From Paenibacillus physcomitrellae (GTDB lineage: Bacteria > Bacillota > Bacilli > Paenibacillales > Paenibacillaceae), in NCBI RefSeq assembly GCF_002240225.1, contig NZ_CP022584.1, forward strand, positions 3,270,594 through 3,334,593: a stretch of 64,000 bases of DNA, in the 5' to 3' direction. Shown here piece after piece: positions 40,571-50,263 of this stretch (positions are counted from its first letter, which is position 1; each line of letters starts with the position of its first letter). The notes under the pieces were generated by a model, which searched no databases, had not been told where the DNA came from, and saw only the letters and a program-made list of their open reading frames with translations. A program made the position numbers and the translations under genes.

Positions 40571-42589
40571 TTCTTTGCTTGTCTTAAAGCCCGCTACCAG
40601 CTCTTCCAATTCGACAGCCATTAAACTGAGCGCTTCGGAGGAAGCGGAGATTTTCTCCATATGTCGGTGCTGTTCTTCCGCTTTGGTAGCAATGCCGCTT
40701 AACTCGTTCAATGCACCTCTCGATATGCCGACCATTTCCTGCATGGAGGCCGAAACCTCTTCGGTGCTGGCCGAAAGCTGCTGGGTGGCAGCCGATACTT
40801 CGTTGATCTGATTGGATACTTCGTTTACAGCGTGTATGATGGCGCTAAACACATCGCCCACCTGTTCAATCTGCATAACGCTCTTGGATACTTCTTCTCT
40901 TTCTTCGGTGATGGATTTGGACGTCTCGGCCGCAGCATTACGGATCTGTGACATGATGTCCGCAATCGTTCCGGTCGACCGCGCCGTTTGTTCGGCGAGC
41001 TTCTTCACCTCGTCGGCGACGACTGCAAAACCTCTGCCATGCTCTCCGGCCCGGGCAGCCTCAATGGAAGCGTTAAGGGACAGCAGATTGGTCTGCTGGG
41101 CGATTTCCGAAATGTAGCTGACAATCTGATCGATCTCCGAGGAATGGGATTCCAGCTTCTGGATCATGGCTGCAGAGCGGTCAGCTGCTTCACGGACATT
41201 GATGATCTGTACGACCGCATCCTGTACGACCTGATCCCCCTGGGCAATTTGTTCCTGAACGTGCATGGTTCTTTCGTTCACAATGCTGGAGGATTCAGCA
41301 ATCCGTTGGATGCCGATCGACATTTCCTCCATCGCGGATGCCGATTGCTCTGAGCCTTCCACCTGAACCTCGGAGCCCTTCGTCATTTGCACGACGGCGC
41401 TGGCCGTTTGCTCTGTGGCGCTCAAGGAATCCAGCGAAATCGCCGTTAACTGCTTCGAAGAGGCGGACGTATACTGGACGGCCTCTCCCAGCTTCTGCAG
41501 AGTCAGCGTGAATGAATCCAGCATTATATTGGTATGTTCCTTCAGCTGCTCCATTTCATCCTTGCCTTTAACCGGCAGCCGTTCGGTAAGATCCCCGGCA
41601 GCCGCTTTCTTCATAAGCCGAATCAGCACGTAGATCGGACGAAGGATGTAGTTGGCCGCGAAATAAGAGATAACAGCTATGACGAGCGCGCATATAACAA
41701 TAAAAATATAGCCAAACTGCTCGGATTGGCGAGCTTCCTTCATCAAATCGCTTTCTTCACCCGCGGCTACAACCCGCCAGCCGGTTATGCCTACCTGGGC
41801 ATAAGAAGCCATTTCGGAAGTGCCGTCTTTGAGCTTATAGTTCGTGCTGCCTTCCCGGTTCTTAAGAACTTCATTTTCGAAGATGGAGCTGGTTGTAGGG
41901 CTTTCAAATTCTTTCACATTTTTGCCGACCCGTTCCGCTTCCGGATAAGCAAGGTATGTACCGGTCTTGGACAGCAGGAAAGCACTGCTGGTCTCGCCCA
42001 TTTTATTGCGGTTCAGCTGCTCCAGTATTTGGTTCGGACTTACTACAGCCTGGATGACGCCCACGAGTTCGCTGGCATCTCCCAGCAGGGGATAGTCGAT
42101 AATGATGATGCTCTGATTCGTTTCCAGGTCGTGTGTAATGTCGGAAATGCCGACGTTCTTCTCTTTCAGGATTCGCTTAAAGTTAGCAGTTTGGGATATA
42201 TCAAACGTTTTGGAGACTTCATTGACCAAATGGCCTTGTTCATCCGAAAAAGAGTAGGAAATCACGTCGGGGTTCATCGCCTTCATCAATTTCAGCTGAG
42301 CAATAACTTTCTGTGAGTCCTCTTGCAGAAAAACATCCCGGTACTGCTCCGCCATGCTCTCCAGCGAGGCCACTTTCGCCTCCAGCAGATCATTAAGCTG
42401 ACTGGCGTTCGTAGACGCGATGATCGCTTGCTGCTGCCGGATCTCCTGCTCCAGAATGCCTGAGTAGAGACGGGTAGAAATTGAAGAAACAAGCACGACG
42501 GGGATAACCGTCAGGACGAGAAGGAGCGCAATCAGCTTGAGCTTTAAAGACAGCGATCCTTTTCTGAACTCTCCCAACCTAACTTTCAT
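40514..42589 (-). CDS. Methyl-accepting chemotaxis protein with dCache sensor
   Basis: This transmembrane chemoreceptor of about 691 aa has a first membrane span at residues 15-37, an extracellular double-Cache-like sensor to about 295, a second span (about 300-322), HAMP (about 320-375), and the cytoplasmic coiled coil with the hairpin tip [20 protein letters not shown] and [15 protein letters not shown]. It signals through CheA/CheW to flagella. The tail [14 protein letters not shown] is made by a 12-bp DNA repeat and does not look like a CheR-docking pentapeptide. AAAGGAAG is placed for the ATG at 42589; an upstream ATG at 42652 adds 21 hydrophilic residues and lacks a site. Ligand unknown; dCache receptors often bind amino acids. 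Confidence 0.92.
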   Translation of the reverse strand: MKVRLGEFRKGSLSLKLKLIALLLVLTVIPVVLVSSISTRLYSGILEQEIRQQQAIIASTNASQLNDLLEAKVASLESMAEQYRDVFLQEDSQKVIAQLKLMKAMNPDVISYSFSDEQGHLVNEVSKTFDISQTANFKRILKEKNVGISDITHDLETNQSIIIIDYPLLGDASELVGVIQAVVSPNQILEQLNRNKMGETSSAFLLSKTGTYLAYPEAERVGKNVKEFESPTTSSIFENEVLKNREGSTNYKLKDGTSEMASYAQVGITGWRVVAAGEESDLMKEARQSEQFGYIFIVICALVIAVISYFAANYILRPIYVLIRLMKKAAAGDLTERLPVKGKDEMEQLKEHTNIMLDSFTLTLQKLGEAVQYTSASSKQLTAISLDSLSATEQTASAVVQMTKGSEVQVEGSEQSASAMEEMSIGIQRIAESSSIVNERTMHVQEQIAQGDQVVQDAVVQIINVREAADRSAAMIQKLESHSSEIDQIVSYISEIAQQTNLLSLNASIEAARAGEHGRGFAVVADEVKKLAEQTARSTGTIADIMSQIRNAAAETSKSITEEREEVSKSVMQIEQVGDVFSAIIHAVNEVSNQINEVSAATQQLSASTEEVSASMQEMVGISRGALNELSGIATKAEEQHRHMEKISASSEALSLMAVELEELVAGFKTSKENDIESNKESNKESDKASE

Positions 42590-42717
42590 AAACCAAATCT
42601 TCCTTTCTCTTTGTGCAATATCTGTGCGGCCACTAAATTTGCGCAGATTCATTCAGTGTATTATAGATTCCCGTGAATTTCCATGCTAGGAAGCAGAAAA
42701 TTTCATGGAACTTACAG

Positions 42718-42748
42718 AAAAGACGACTCCCTAGTGGAAGCCGTCTTT
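42718..42748 (-). terminator. Terminator of the MBL hydrolase gene
   Basis: On the minus strand AAAGACG pairs with CGTCTTT, with inner CTTCC/GGAG pairing, followed by TTCTG. It is 22 bp after the stop codon. Confidence 0.7.
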
Positions 42749-42769
42749 GTCATTTTTTTAAACCTCTTC

Positions 42770-43504
42770 TTAAATCTCGTAAATCTTATGCTGCTTCAAG
42801 AAGTCCATGCCGTCCGTCTTGCCTTCAAACGCTTCAAACTCATCGCCGTAATGCATCAGCGAGATCATCGCTTTAATCGATTCCGGGAGCGACTTGAGCT
42901 CGTCAAGCGTGGTGTGAACCGCCCCGTGGCCGGTCAGCTGGCATTCATGGAAGATCCGGCGGACGCCGCGTTCGTTAACCAGCTTCTGGACCAGGTCAGG
43001 CAGGAAGGTCATGTCCGCGCTGTAGAAGACGTCGCCGTTCAGCAGCAGGGAGTAGCTGTTCTTGCCCGGCATGTGAGGCGTTTGGAAGATTTCTACGGTG
43101 AGTCCCTTAAACAGCTCGCAGGTTTGGCCTTCCTTCAGCGGGCGAACATCGAAGAAAGCATCCAGGCTGTCCACGCCTTCTTCGCCCATGGCGCCTTTCA
43201 AGGTGTTCTCCCACAGCGGCTGAATCAGGGTTTCGGCGATATAAAGTACCGGACGTTTCTGATAGATAAATTTGCACTGGAAGCCGAATTCCTCAAGCCC
43301 TCCAACGTGATCGCCGTGAATATGGGTAATGAGGCAGGCATCAATGTCGCCGAAATTTTTACCGAGCTGGTAAAGGGAGGCGGGCGCTGTAATCCCGCAG
43401 TCGATCATTAAAGTGAAATCATCGCCGAGCAGCAGGGCGTTGTTGTTATAGTTTTTCTTGGCGAAGGCATTTCCCGTGCCCAGCATTTGCAGCTGTAGTC
43501 CCAT
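42770..43504 (-). CDS. MBL-fold metallo-hydrolase
   Basis: The 244-aa metallo-beta-lactamase-fold protein has the zinc-binding HIHGDHVGG (about residues 61-69), a further His in TPHMPGKNS, an Asp in FYSADMTFLPD and a late His in SLMHYGDE. It resembles the ribonuclease-Z/phosphodiesterase-like or lactonase-like small MBL enzymes; no tRNase Z exosite arm is seen, so tRNA processing is unlikely. GGAGG lies seven or eight bases before the ATG. It is the last gene after the sigma-factor unit on the same strand. Substrate unknown. Confidence 0.85.
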   Translation of the reverse strand: MGLQLQMLGTGNAFAKKNYNNNALLLGDDFTLMIDCGITAPASLYQLGKNFGDIDACLITHIHGDHVGGLEEFGFQCKFIYQKRPVLYIAETLIQPLWENTLKGAMGEEGVDSLDAFFDVRPLKEGQTCELFKGLTVEIFQTPHMPGKNSYSLLLNGDVFYSADMTFLPDLVQKLVNERGVRRIFHECQLTGHGAVHTTLDELKSLPESIKAMISLMHYGDEFEAFEGKTDGMDFLKQHKIYEI

Positions 43505-43615
43505 GATAGAATCCTCCTTGGAATGGTGAGTCCTTGTCTAACCCGAATAGTATCATAAAAAAGGAGCCGGCCAAAGAGGGTGACCGCGTTGCCCGCTTCG
43601 CTTTGAAACGGGTTT

Positions 43616-44773
43616 TTATTGGTCTCTTGGTCCTCCATCCACAAGGAAATGGGAGATACGCTTCAGCTTCTGCGGATTTACGATGAGATACAGGTTCTGG
43701 ATCTGTTTCTGGTCCTGGCTGAGAGCCAGGCATAGAACCGCAGAAACCTGGCCATTGTCTAGATGCCGGTCTTGATGCTGGTCTTGGTGCGGGTCTCGAT
43801 CCGGGTCCTGGTCCCGCTCGCGCTCCCGAAAGACCAAATGAAGCTCCCCGTTTATAGGGAGGAAGAACACTTCCGCTTCCCGCAGCGCTCTGAATATACG
43901 AGGGGAACTAAGCAGCGCAAGCACGCCTTTGCGGCCTTTCATTGGGCGAAGCACGGTATGGACGGAGCCTCCGCCATCCGAAATAAAGACCGGCTGCTCG
44001 GCAAGCAGCGCCAGCAAAGTCTCTGTGTCATGGGCCAGGAAGGCTTCTGTAAAGCGCTCCAGCAAATGACGTCTATCCAGGTCCTCCCCGGGCGGGAGGG
44101 CATATTGGTCTTCCGGATGGAATCCGCCTGCGGACAGGCTTTTGCGGGCACGGCTATAGATCTGCCGGCAGTTGCTCTCCGTCTTGCCAAGCATTTCGGC
44201 AATTTCTTTATACGAATACCGGAAGGCCTCGCGAAGTATAAATATCGCCCGCTCCAGCGGATTCAACCGTTCGAGCAGAACAAGAAAAGCGTACGAAATC
44301 ATGTCCTTCTGCTCCGCAGCATCCTCCGGGCCTTCCGGGCTGCTTCCGTCTGAGAGTGCGGAGTGATGAAGGGACGCGGCCGCTGCGCCAGCATATCCAG
44401 GGGAAACGGGTCTGGAGCCGGAACCGGCACCGGGACCGGAGCCGGGAAGAGGTTCCGGCAGCCATTCCCCGATATAGGTTTCCCGCTGTCTGCGGGCGGT
44501 GTTCAGCAGGTTCAGGCACCGGTTAACCGTCATTTTGGCGACATAAGATTTGGGGTTTAGAATGTCTGTTCCGGGCTTCTGCTGCAGCTCCGCAAAGCAG
44601 TCCTGGACAACGTCTTCTGCATCCTCCACCGTCCCCAGCATCCGGTAAGCAATGGATAAGGCATACCTTCGGTAGCCCTGATACCAGTCTTCTACAAGAC
44701 CTCTCTGCGGATTGCCCTCTTCTAAGAATTTATTTGAATCTGATGAATTCTCTTGCTGTTGTTTGCCAGGCAA
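43616..44773 (-). CDS. ECF41-type RNA polymerase sigma factor (SigJ-like) with SnoaL-like C-domain
   Basis: The protein has sigma-70 region 2 (about residues 28-95, with YRMLGTVEDAEDVVQDCF), region 4 (about 155-210, ILREAFRYSYKEIAEMLG) and a C-terminal SnoaL/NTF2-like domain (about 230-380) that controls activity from within, the mark of ECF41. It carries two unusual insertions made of DNA hexamer repeats: a Gly/Ser/Pro loop between regions 2 and 4 and an RERERDQDPDRDPHQDQHQD run in the C-domain. AAGGGAGG, overlapping the stop of the CMD gene, points to the TTG at 44773; a TTG at 44806 has no site. ECF41 sigmas drive their cognate CMD/oxidoreductase gene, here directly upstream. Confidence 0.9.
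   Translation of the reverse strand: MPGKQQQENSSDSNKFLEEGNPQRGLVEDWYQGYRRYALSIAYRMLGTVEDAEDVVQDCFAELQQKPGTDILNPKSYVAKMTVNRCLNLLNTARRQRETYIGEWLPEPLPGSGPGAGSGSRPVSPGYAGAAAASLHHSALSDGSSPEGPEDAAEQKDMISYAFLVLLERLNPLERAIFILREAFRYSYKEIAEMLGKTESNCRQIYSRARKSLSAGGFHPEDQYALPPGEDLDRRHLLERFTEAFLAHDTETLLALLAEQPVFISDGGGSVHTVLRPMKGRKGVLALLSSPRIFRALREAEVFFLPINGELHLVFRERERDQDPDRDPHQDQHQDRHLDNGQVSAVLCLALSQDQKQIQNLYLIVNPQKLKRISHFLVDGGPRDQ
43757..43828. repeat. In-frame hexanucleotide repeat in the sigma gene (C-domain)
   Basis: Twelve hexamers (plus strand GTCTTG, ATGCTG, GTCTTG, GTGCGG, GTCTCG, ATCCGG, GTCCTG and similar) encode 24 residues of alternating Asp with Arg/Gln/His/Pro on the minus strand. Confidence 0.85.
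44399..44446. repeat. In-frame hexanucleotide repeat in the sigma gene (inter-region linker)
   Basis: Eight hexamers of the type (T/C)CCGG(T/C) on the minus strand encode GSGPGAGSGSRP between sigma regions 2 and 4. Confidence 0.8.
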
Positions 44774-44787
44774 CGAACGGCCTCCCT

Positions 44788-45243
44788 TCAGCTGGCTCCG
44801 AAACAACCCGGATACATGCCGGTGGAAATAGCGATCCGGTTCCAGTTGTTTATCGTATTGATCGCCATAATCAAATTCATATATTCCTCTTCGCTAAAAT
44901 AGGTTCTGATCCGTGCATACAGGTCGTCGGAAACGCCGCCCTTATGAATCAAGGTCACGGCTTCAGCCAATTCAAGCACGGCGCATTCTTTCTCCGTGAA
45001 CAGACCCGGTACCTCGTGCCATAAAGCGATCAGCAAAATTTGATTCTGGTACTCGCCCAGCTTCAGCAGGTCTTTGGCATGCATATCCAGGCAAAAGGAA
45101 CAGCCGTTGATCTGAGATACTCTGATCTTAATCAGTTCATATAATACTTTATCAGGGATATGCTCTGAAGCAAATTTCTCCAGGGTCACCATGGCCTGAT
45201 AAGTTCCTGCATTAGCTTTCATGTGGTTGAATCTTAAACTCAT
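44788..45243 (-). CDS. Carboxymuconolactone decarboxylase/AhpD-like protein
   Basis: The 151-aa all-helical protein belongs to the CMD/AhpD family. It has the redox-type motif NGCSFCLDMHAKDL (about residues 46-59), with CxxC and a following His, as in alkylhydroperoxidase AhpD. CMD proteins of this kind are the standard targets of ECF41 sigma factors, and the sigma gene starts 14 bp downstream. Upstream, TGTCACA-N16-TGTC resembles the ECF41 promoter (TGTCACA...CGTC). It may act as a thiol-dependent peroxidase-like enzyme; the substrate is unknown. The ATG follows GGAGGCGAAGGA. Confidence 0.9.
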   Translation of the reverse strand: MSLRFNHMKANAGTYQAMVTLEKFASEHIPDKVLYELIKIRVSQINGCSFCLDMHAKDLLKLGEYQNQILLIALWHEVPGLFTEKECAVLELAEAVTLIHKGGVSDDLYARIRTYFSEEEYMNLIMAINTINNWNRIAISTGMYPGCFGAS

Positions 45244-45285
45244 TTCCTTCGCCTCCGTATAGTTAAATGGGTCTACATAACAGGA

Positions 45286-45312
45286 GACAAGATGGCTTGC
45301 GGATTTGTGACA
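45286..45312 (-). promoter_or_regulatory. Candidate ECF41 promoter of the CMD-sigma operon
   Basis: On the minus strand TGTCACA (45312-45306), 16 bp, TGTC (45289-45286) resembles the published ECF41 consensus TGTCACA and CGTC with a similar spacer. It lies about 45 bp before the CMD start codon, suggesting autoregulation of the operon. Confidence 0.6.
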
Positions 45313-45378
45313 AAGAGAGGGAATAACAGCGTTTATGGAACGGGTGATTAGCGAAGGAGACAGCTTTAAAAAGACAGA

Positions 45379-45409
45379 GGCCAGCCCCGGCAGAACCCGG
45401 CGGCTGGCC
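45379..45409 (-). terminator. Terminator between the S8 protease and CMD genes
   Basis: GGCCAGCC (45379) pairs with GGCTGGCC (ending 45409), with an inner CGG/CCG. On the minus strand TCTGTCTTTTT follows, so it ends the protease transcript. Confidence 0.8.
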
Positions 45410-45429
45410 TTGATCTTATACGTGATGGT

Positions 45430-45461
45430 TACTGATTACATTAGTCACTGGTTATGTTAGT
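45430..45461. repeat. 16-bp tandem repeat starting at the protease stop codon
   Basis: On the minus strand GACTAACATAACCAGT and GACTAATGTAATCAGT are consecutive; the first contains the last Asp codon and TAA stop of the protease. A third copy is decayed. Confidence 0.7.
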
Positions 45462-48400
45462 CCGTAAAATCCTTGAACATTCGGTATACGACTACAGCCG
45501 CTTCCGCTCTTGTTGCTGATTGGCTGCCGTTAAACCGGTTGTTATCGCTTCCCTGCATCAGGCCGAGCCGGGATACCTGTTCCACGGCGGCCTGTGACCA
45601 GGCCGGGATTCCCGCTTGGTCGGCATAATGGACAGGCTGTCCGCTTCCTGCGCCGGCATTAGCACCGCCCGATATATTCAGGGCTCTGGATAAAATGGCG
45701 GCCATTTCCGTCCGGGCAATGGTCCGGTTTGGAGCAAAGGTATGATCGGCATAACCGCTGATCAATCCCTTGGCAACCGCGGTTTGAACGGCCTGCTCAT
45801 ACCAGCTTCCGGCCTTCACATCGGTAAACGGAGCCGGTTTGGCGCTGGTATCCTCCTCCAGCCCCAGCGTTCTAAGCAGCAGGGCCACAAATTCTGCGCG
45901 GGTCACCTCTTTGGCAGGCGTAAAGCGGTTTGCACCGGTGCCTGCAATAATATCTTTCGACGACAATACTTCAATTGCATTAGCCGCCCACGGGTATTTG
46001 GATGAGCTGACATCCGCGAATGTAACCTTTCTGGCCATGAACAGATAACGGCCAGGGCTGTTAATCTCGGCTGAAACCTTCCCGTCTTTCAAACGGCCAA
46101 TATGCTGGATTAAGCTGCCTTTAGGCGTAATCTCATACAGATTAATCGTCTCCCCGTTCAAACTGCCGGTAGAGAGAGCTCCCAGCGGAAGGGCAACTTC
46201 AGCCGGCTCCGTAAGGGAAGCCGCGTTGATCGGGGTGCCATTTGTATTCAGAAGTGAGAAATCGTAATAAGTGCCAAGCGGTGTGTAGCCGTTGTTTAAG
46301 GCAAGACTGCTCGTCAAACGTTTGGTTTCCGATTCGGATGCCGGCTCTATTTCGGCATAAGCCGCATTGGCCGGCAGGTTTGCCTTGGGTGGCAAGGCTA
46401 CAGTAAAGCCGTTATCCAGTGCGACGGTCGTTGGTCCGCTAGCCGATAGGGCCTCTCTTTCTCCATCGTCCGGAGCTTGAGGGACAGCGGGCTCACTCGG
46501 AGCAGGAACACTTGGCGCCGGATTGCTAGGTGCAGCACCAGATCCCGGAGCGCCAGGCGCGGGAACACTAGGTGCTGTAGGGACGCTTGGTGCGGGAACC
46601 ACCGGGGCCGGATTGGAAGGCCCTGCGGAACCGCCGCCGCCACCACTATCGCCGCCCGCAGCGGCGCTTGTAACAGTAACTGCGACTTGGGCGGTTAAGC
46701 CTTCATATTGGATGGCGATTGTTGTCCGGCCGGCTGATCTTCCCGTAATGAGTCCGCTGCTTACTCCCGCAATTTGCGAATCGGCCACGGTATAGGAGGC
46801 TGCTTGGGAGACGTCACGCTCACTGCCGTTTGTTCCCGTGTAATAGACCTGGAGCTGCTGACGGCCGCCTTCCTGCAAGGAAACCGATTGAGGCTGTACT
46901 CGCAGCTTCGGCTCCGTAAGGTTAAATTGTACCGTCTGTGCTGGCTTATGCTCGCCGTTTCCAACGGCATCATATACATAGAGATTGTAGCTGTTGCTGC
47001 CGAGGGCAACAGGCACCTTGATGGTAAAACGGCCGCTGCTGCCGATCGTCCCGTCTGCTTGTTTGGTTTGTCCGTTAACTTGATAGACAGCGGCCACACC
47101 GATCAAATTATCCAGGTTCAGCCCGTTGTAGCCAACCAGCTGATCTGCGAGCAGATCATAAGTGATTTGCCCGGAGATGGTGCCGGCATGGCCGGTTTGG
47201 TCCAGCTTGATGCTCGGATCGTCCAGCTGGTATTCCGGGGCTTTAGTATCGATCAGGAAAGAGGTCATCTGATTACTTAACGGGACAAAATCGTTTGAGG
47301 TGCTTCCTGCAAAAGGCACCAGGAAATAGGCCCCGTCTGGAAGAGTCTTGCTGCCTATCGTTCCCTTCCAATCCTGGATCACGTAGCTTCCGGGTTTACC
47401 TTCGGTTTCAATTAAAGCACCTGCCCACGCTCCCCCATCCGCCGGGAAGACATCAAGGGAGAAATAGCCGCTGTTCTGACCCAGGGTATATGAAATGTCG
47501 GCAGTATCCGCTGTTCCATCTGCATTCGGAGAGAAGACAAACGGATCGACCTTTAGATCAGAGACGGCTTCTCCCGGCGCTTCACCGACATATAAGGCCA
47601 TCGGGATCCGGATCACATCACCGTTCCCGGCGGAGGTCAAAGTTAATTGCCCTTCATAAAGCTGCTGCTGCTGAGCCGTATCAGCTACTTGAATGGACAC
47701 GTTGAAGGAACCCTGCCCATCCGCCTGCAGGCTTATGGAAGGCACCGACAGCTCTACTGTACCTGGGGAATCCCCATACCAGGATGTAGTGATCGAATAA
47801 TCGCTTGCGGCATGGGAGAGATCCTTGACTATCACCTCACGGTTGTAAGTCTGGCCGGAGCTTACATATCCCAGAGAAAGACTCCCGGTATAGTAAGGGG
47901 TTGAAACGGCGTCTTTTACCGATTGGGTAGACTCTTTCACCATAGCCAAAGCAGAGGCGTTCATAACCTGCTCAAGGTCAACCCGGCCGGCTCCCTGTTC
48001 CATAAATGAATAGCGGTTTCCGCTCGGATTGCTCATATTTACCGTGTTGTTCATCATTAAAGCTTTGATCTCATCCGGAGTAAGGTCAGGGTCCATGTCC
48101 GAATAATACTGCTTTACCAGTGCCGCGGCACCCGCGATATGAGGCGCAGCCATACTTGTTCCGCTTTCGGCTGCATACCAGCCTTCGTATTCAGGCACGC
48201 TGGACACGATATTGACACCCGGCGCCGTGAGATCAGGTTTGATTTTATAAGAAGGTTTGGCCGGACCCCGGGAACTGAAAGAAGCCAAAGTATCCTGCTC
48301 CACCACGCTTCCAAACTCAGTGTATTGCGTTTGCTGATCCATAGCTGCGAGGATGGATTCCCCATCCTCACCTGAAAGAGCATAGACCGGAATACGTATC

Positions 48401-49989
48401 GAGGTATCCCCGCCAAGCGTTCCGCTCTCCAGCGCTTCAGGAACATTATTATAAATTAGAGCCGCAGCAGCCCCGGCTTGCTGAGCGTTGCGAGCTTTGA
48501 CCGAGAAGTCGATTTCCCCGCGCTGAATCAAGGCGACCTTCCCGGTTACGTCTTTCCCTGTAAAATCCTCGGCTCTGCCTAATCCGGCATCCACCAATTC
48601 GTAAGAACCGTTTAGACTGCCTGAATCTGACGATTGATCAAATGGATTCATCAGAAAATGGCCGTTCTCCATAGGAGTTACTGTTACGGTAGGTGTGGTC
48701 TGCGAAGAACTGGAGGCGCCTACCGTAATCGCCATTTCTGAGGTTCCCGGATTCCCCACCGTTGCCGCTCCTGGACCGGAGTTTCCGGCCGATACCACGG
48801 CCACTACACCGGCCATTACGGCATTGTTCAGGGCTACGGATTCCGCGGAATTCTCATTGTTATCTTCGGAGCCCAAGGAGAGGTTGATCACGTCCATCTG
48901 GTCTGTCACGGCTCTCTCAATGCCGGCGATGACCGTGTCCGTTGTCCCGCTGCCATAGGGACCCAGCACTTTGTAGGCATGAAGCTCAGACATAGGCGCT
49001 ATGCCTGTAACGCCGGGCTGTCCGTCGGTCCCAATCCCCTGGCCTGCGATAATGCCGGAGACATGAGTGCCGTGAGAGGTCCAATAGGGATGCCCGTCCT
49101 GGTCTTTTTCCGGGAGATTCGGGTTCTGCTGTTTCGCTTTCTGATAGTCCTCTACCGTTGTTTCATAAGGCTCGGAGTCGTTATTCACCAGGTCATAACC
49201 CCAGTCGCCGGCTGGAATCACGCCTTGTAAGTCCTGATGGTCCTTCGCAACCCCGGTATCGATGACCCCTACTTTGATTCCGTTACCTTTGATGCCCTGC
49301 TCCCAAAAGGCGCTGCTGCCGATAAACTCGGCGCTTCCGGCAGAGGAAGCAGCTGCTGTCGAAGAAATATCATCCTCCACAGCGTACACCGTATTGTTGG
49401 GATAGACGGCTTTGACGCCGGGAAGAGCTAACAATTCGTCCACTTTATCGGAGGATACGGTCAAGGAGTAACCGTTAAAAATGCCGGAATACTGGCGGTG
49501 AAACTCGGCATCCAGTTGGTTTAAAGCCTGGGATTTAAACGTTTGCTGCTCCAGCCGGATACTCGATTTATGGGATTCTGTTGTGAATCTGGAACGTAAA
49601 GGGCTTTCCTTAGCTTCAAATACTTTAACAGGTTCTTCTTGAAGCTCCACGATAACGGAAATAGGCTTCTTGCTGTCCGAAAAGGGGACAAAGCTTTCAG
49701 GTTTAGTGGAGCCTGCGTCAGATGAGTCCAGTGTCTCGATGGCTGGTGCTTCGCTTGTGCCTGGCTGCTGCTTAGCCTTTAGACTGGACAAATCCTGGTC
49801 CTGCAGCTTGCCAGTTTCCCTCTTGATTAATGAATTGGATGAAAGCGGGGGGACTTCCAGTTTGGGAGTTAATTGACCGTCTCCCTGGCTGTCCGGAATA
49901 ACAAGACTTTCCTGAGCGTTTACTCCTGGCAGGGCTAGCGTAAAAGCCAGCAAGAAGCTTACTGCACTTGCGATTATTCTCCTGCTCAA
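45457..49989 (-). CDS. Cell-surface S8 serine protease with PA, Big2 and three SLH domains
   Basis: This large subtilisin-like (Vpr-type) protease of about 1510 aa starts with a signal peptide (RRIIASAVSFLLAFTLALPG) read from a TTG at 49989 with AAGGAG upstream; an ATG at 50139 adds 50 unrelated residues. Domains: inhibitor-I9 propeptide (about 120-200), S8 catalytic domain (about 230-690) with Asp in VGVIDTGVAKDHQDL, His in SHGTHVSGIIAG, Ser in ESGTSMAAPHIAGAAA and a protease-associated insertion, Fn3-like domains, an FlgD-like VFSPNADGTADTADISYT, a Big_2 domain (about 1075-1150), a Pro/Ala/Ser linker, and three SLH repeats (about 1340-1510) for anchoring to pyruvylated wall polymer. It likely degrades proteins at the cell surface. 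Confidence 0.92.
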   Translation of the reverse strand: MSRRIIASAVSFLLAFTLALPGVNAQESLVIPDSQGDGQLTPKLEVPPLSSNSLIKRETGKLQDQDLSSLKAKQQPGTSEAPAIETLDSSDAGSTKPESFVPFSDSKKPISVIVELQEEPVKVFEAKESPLRSRFTTESHKSSIRLEQQTFKSQALNQLDAEFHRQYSGIFNGYSLTVSSDKVDELLALPGVKAVYPNNTVYAVEDDISSTAAASSAGSAEFIGSSAFWEQGIKGNGIKVGVIDTGVAKDHQDLQGVIPAGDWGYDLVNNDSEPYETTVEDYQKAKQQNPNLPEKDQDGHPYWTSHGTHVSGIIAGQGIGTDGQPGVTGIAPMSELHAYKVLGPYGSGTTDTVIAGIERAVTDQMDVINLSLGSEDNNENSAESVALNNAVMAGVVAVVSAGNSGPGAATVGNPGTSEMAITVGASSSSQTTPTVTVTPMENGHFLMNPFDQSSDSGSLNGSYELVDAGLGRAEDFTGKDVTGKVALIQRGEIDFSVKARNAQQAGAAAALIYNNVPEALESGTLGGDTSIRIPVYALSGEDGESILAAMDQQTQYTEFGSVVEQDTLASFSSRGPAKPSYKIKPDLTAPGVNIVSSVPEYEGWYAAESGTSMAAPHIAGAAALVKQYYSDMDPDLTPDEIKALMMNNTVNMSNPSGNRYSFMEQGAGRVDLEQVMNASALAMVKESTQSVKDAVSTPYYTGSLSLGYVSSGQTYNREVIVKDLSHAASDYSITTSWYGDSPGTVELSVPSISLQADGQGSFNVSIQVADTAQQQQLYEGQLTLTSAGNGDVIRIPMALYVGEAPGEAVSDLKVDPFVFSPNADGTADTADISYTLGQNSGYFSLDVFPADGGAWAGALIETEGKPGSYVIQDWKGTIGSKTLPDGAYFLVPFAGSTSNDFVPLSNQMTSFLIDTKAPEYQLDDPSIKLDQTGHAGTISGQITYDLLADQLVGYNGLNLDNLIGVAAVYQVNGQTKQADGTIGSSGRFTIKVPVALGSNSYNLYVYDAVGNGEHKPAQTVQFNLTEPKLRVQPQSVSLQEGGRQQLQVYYTGTNGSERDVSQAASYTVADSQIAGVSSGLITGRSAGRTTIAIQYEGLTAQVAVTVTSAAAGGDSGGGGGSAGPSNPAPVVPAPSVPTAPSVPAPGAPGSGAAPSNPAPSVPAPSEPAVPQAPDDGEREALSASGPTTVALDNGFTVALPPKANLPANAAYAEIEPASESETKRLTSSLALNNGYTPLGTYYDFSLLNTNGTPINAASLTEPAEVALPLGALSTGSLNGETINLYEITPKGSLIQHIGRLKDGKVSAEINSPGRYLFMARKVTFADVSSSKYPWAANAIEVLSSKDIIAGTGANRFTPAKEVTRAEFVALLLRTLGLEEDTSAKPAPFTDVKAGSWYEQAVQTAVAKGLISGYADHTFAPNRTIARTEMAAILSRALNISGGANAGAGSGQPVHYADQAGIPAWSQAAVEQVSRLGLMQGSDNNRFNGSQSATRAEAAVVVYRMFKDFTD

Positions 49990-50158
49990 ACTCTCATCTC
50001 CTTCAGGGTGGTAGTTAACCGCGTTTAGAAAAAGGCGATTAGTATAAATACCCAACTTTGCTGCAATGAACCGGCTTCCGGCTAGCTTGGGAAAATGGTC
50101 CTGGCTTTCCTGCTTGCAAAATCCCGCAAAAAGAGGCAAAATAGAGGAAGTATAAATA

Positions 50159-50173
50159 TGTAACCAACTTACA
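50159..50173. promoter_or_regulatory. Dyad TGTAA-CCAAC-TTACA upstream of the LLM oxidoreductase
   Basis: The 15-mer has complementary 5-bp arms and flanking AAATA/ATATTT symmetry, 90 bp before the start codon. Its core GTAACCAACTTA recurs at 19746. It may be an operator of a local regulator; none is adjacent. Confidence 0.4.
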
Positions 50174-50263
50174 AATATTTAGTTATAAACTGGAAAGATT
50201 ACCGTTAACCGATTAGTAAATGCTAAAGGGATAACAACCATGATCATTTAGGAGGAATTTTCC

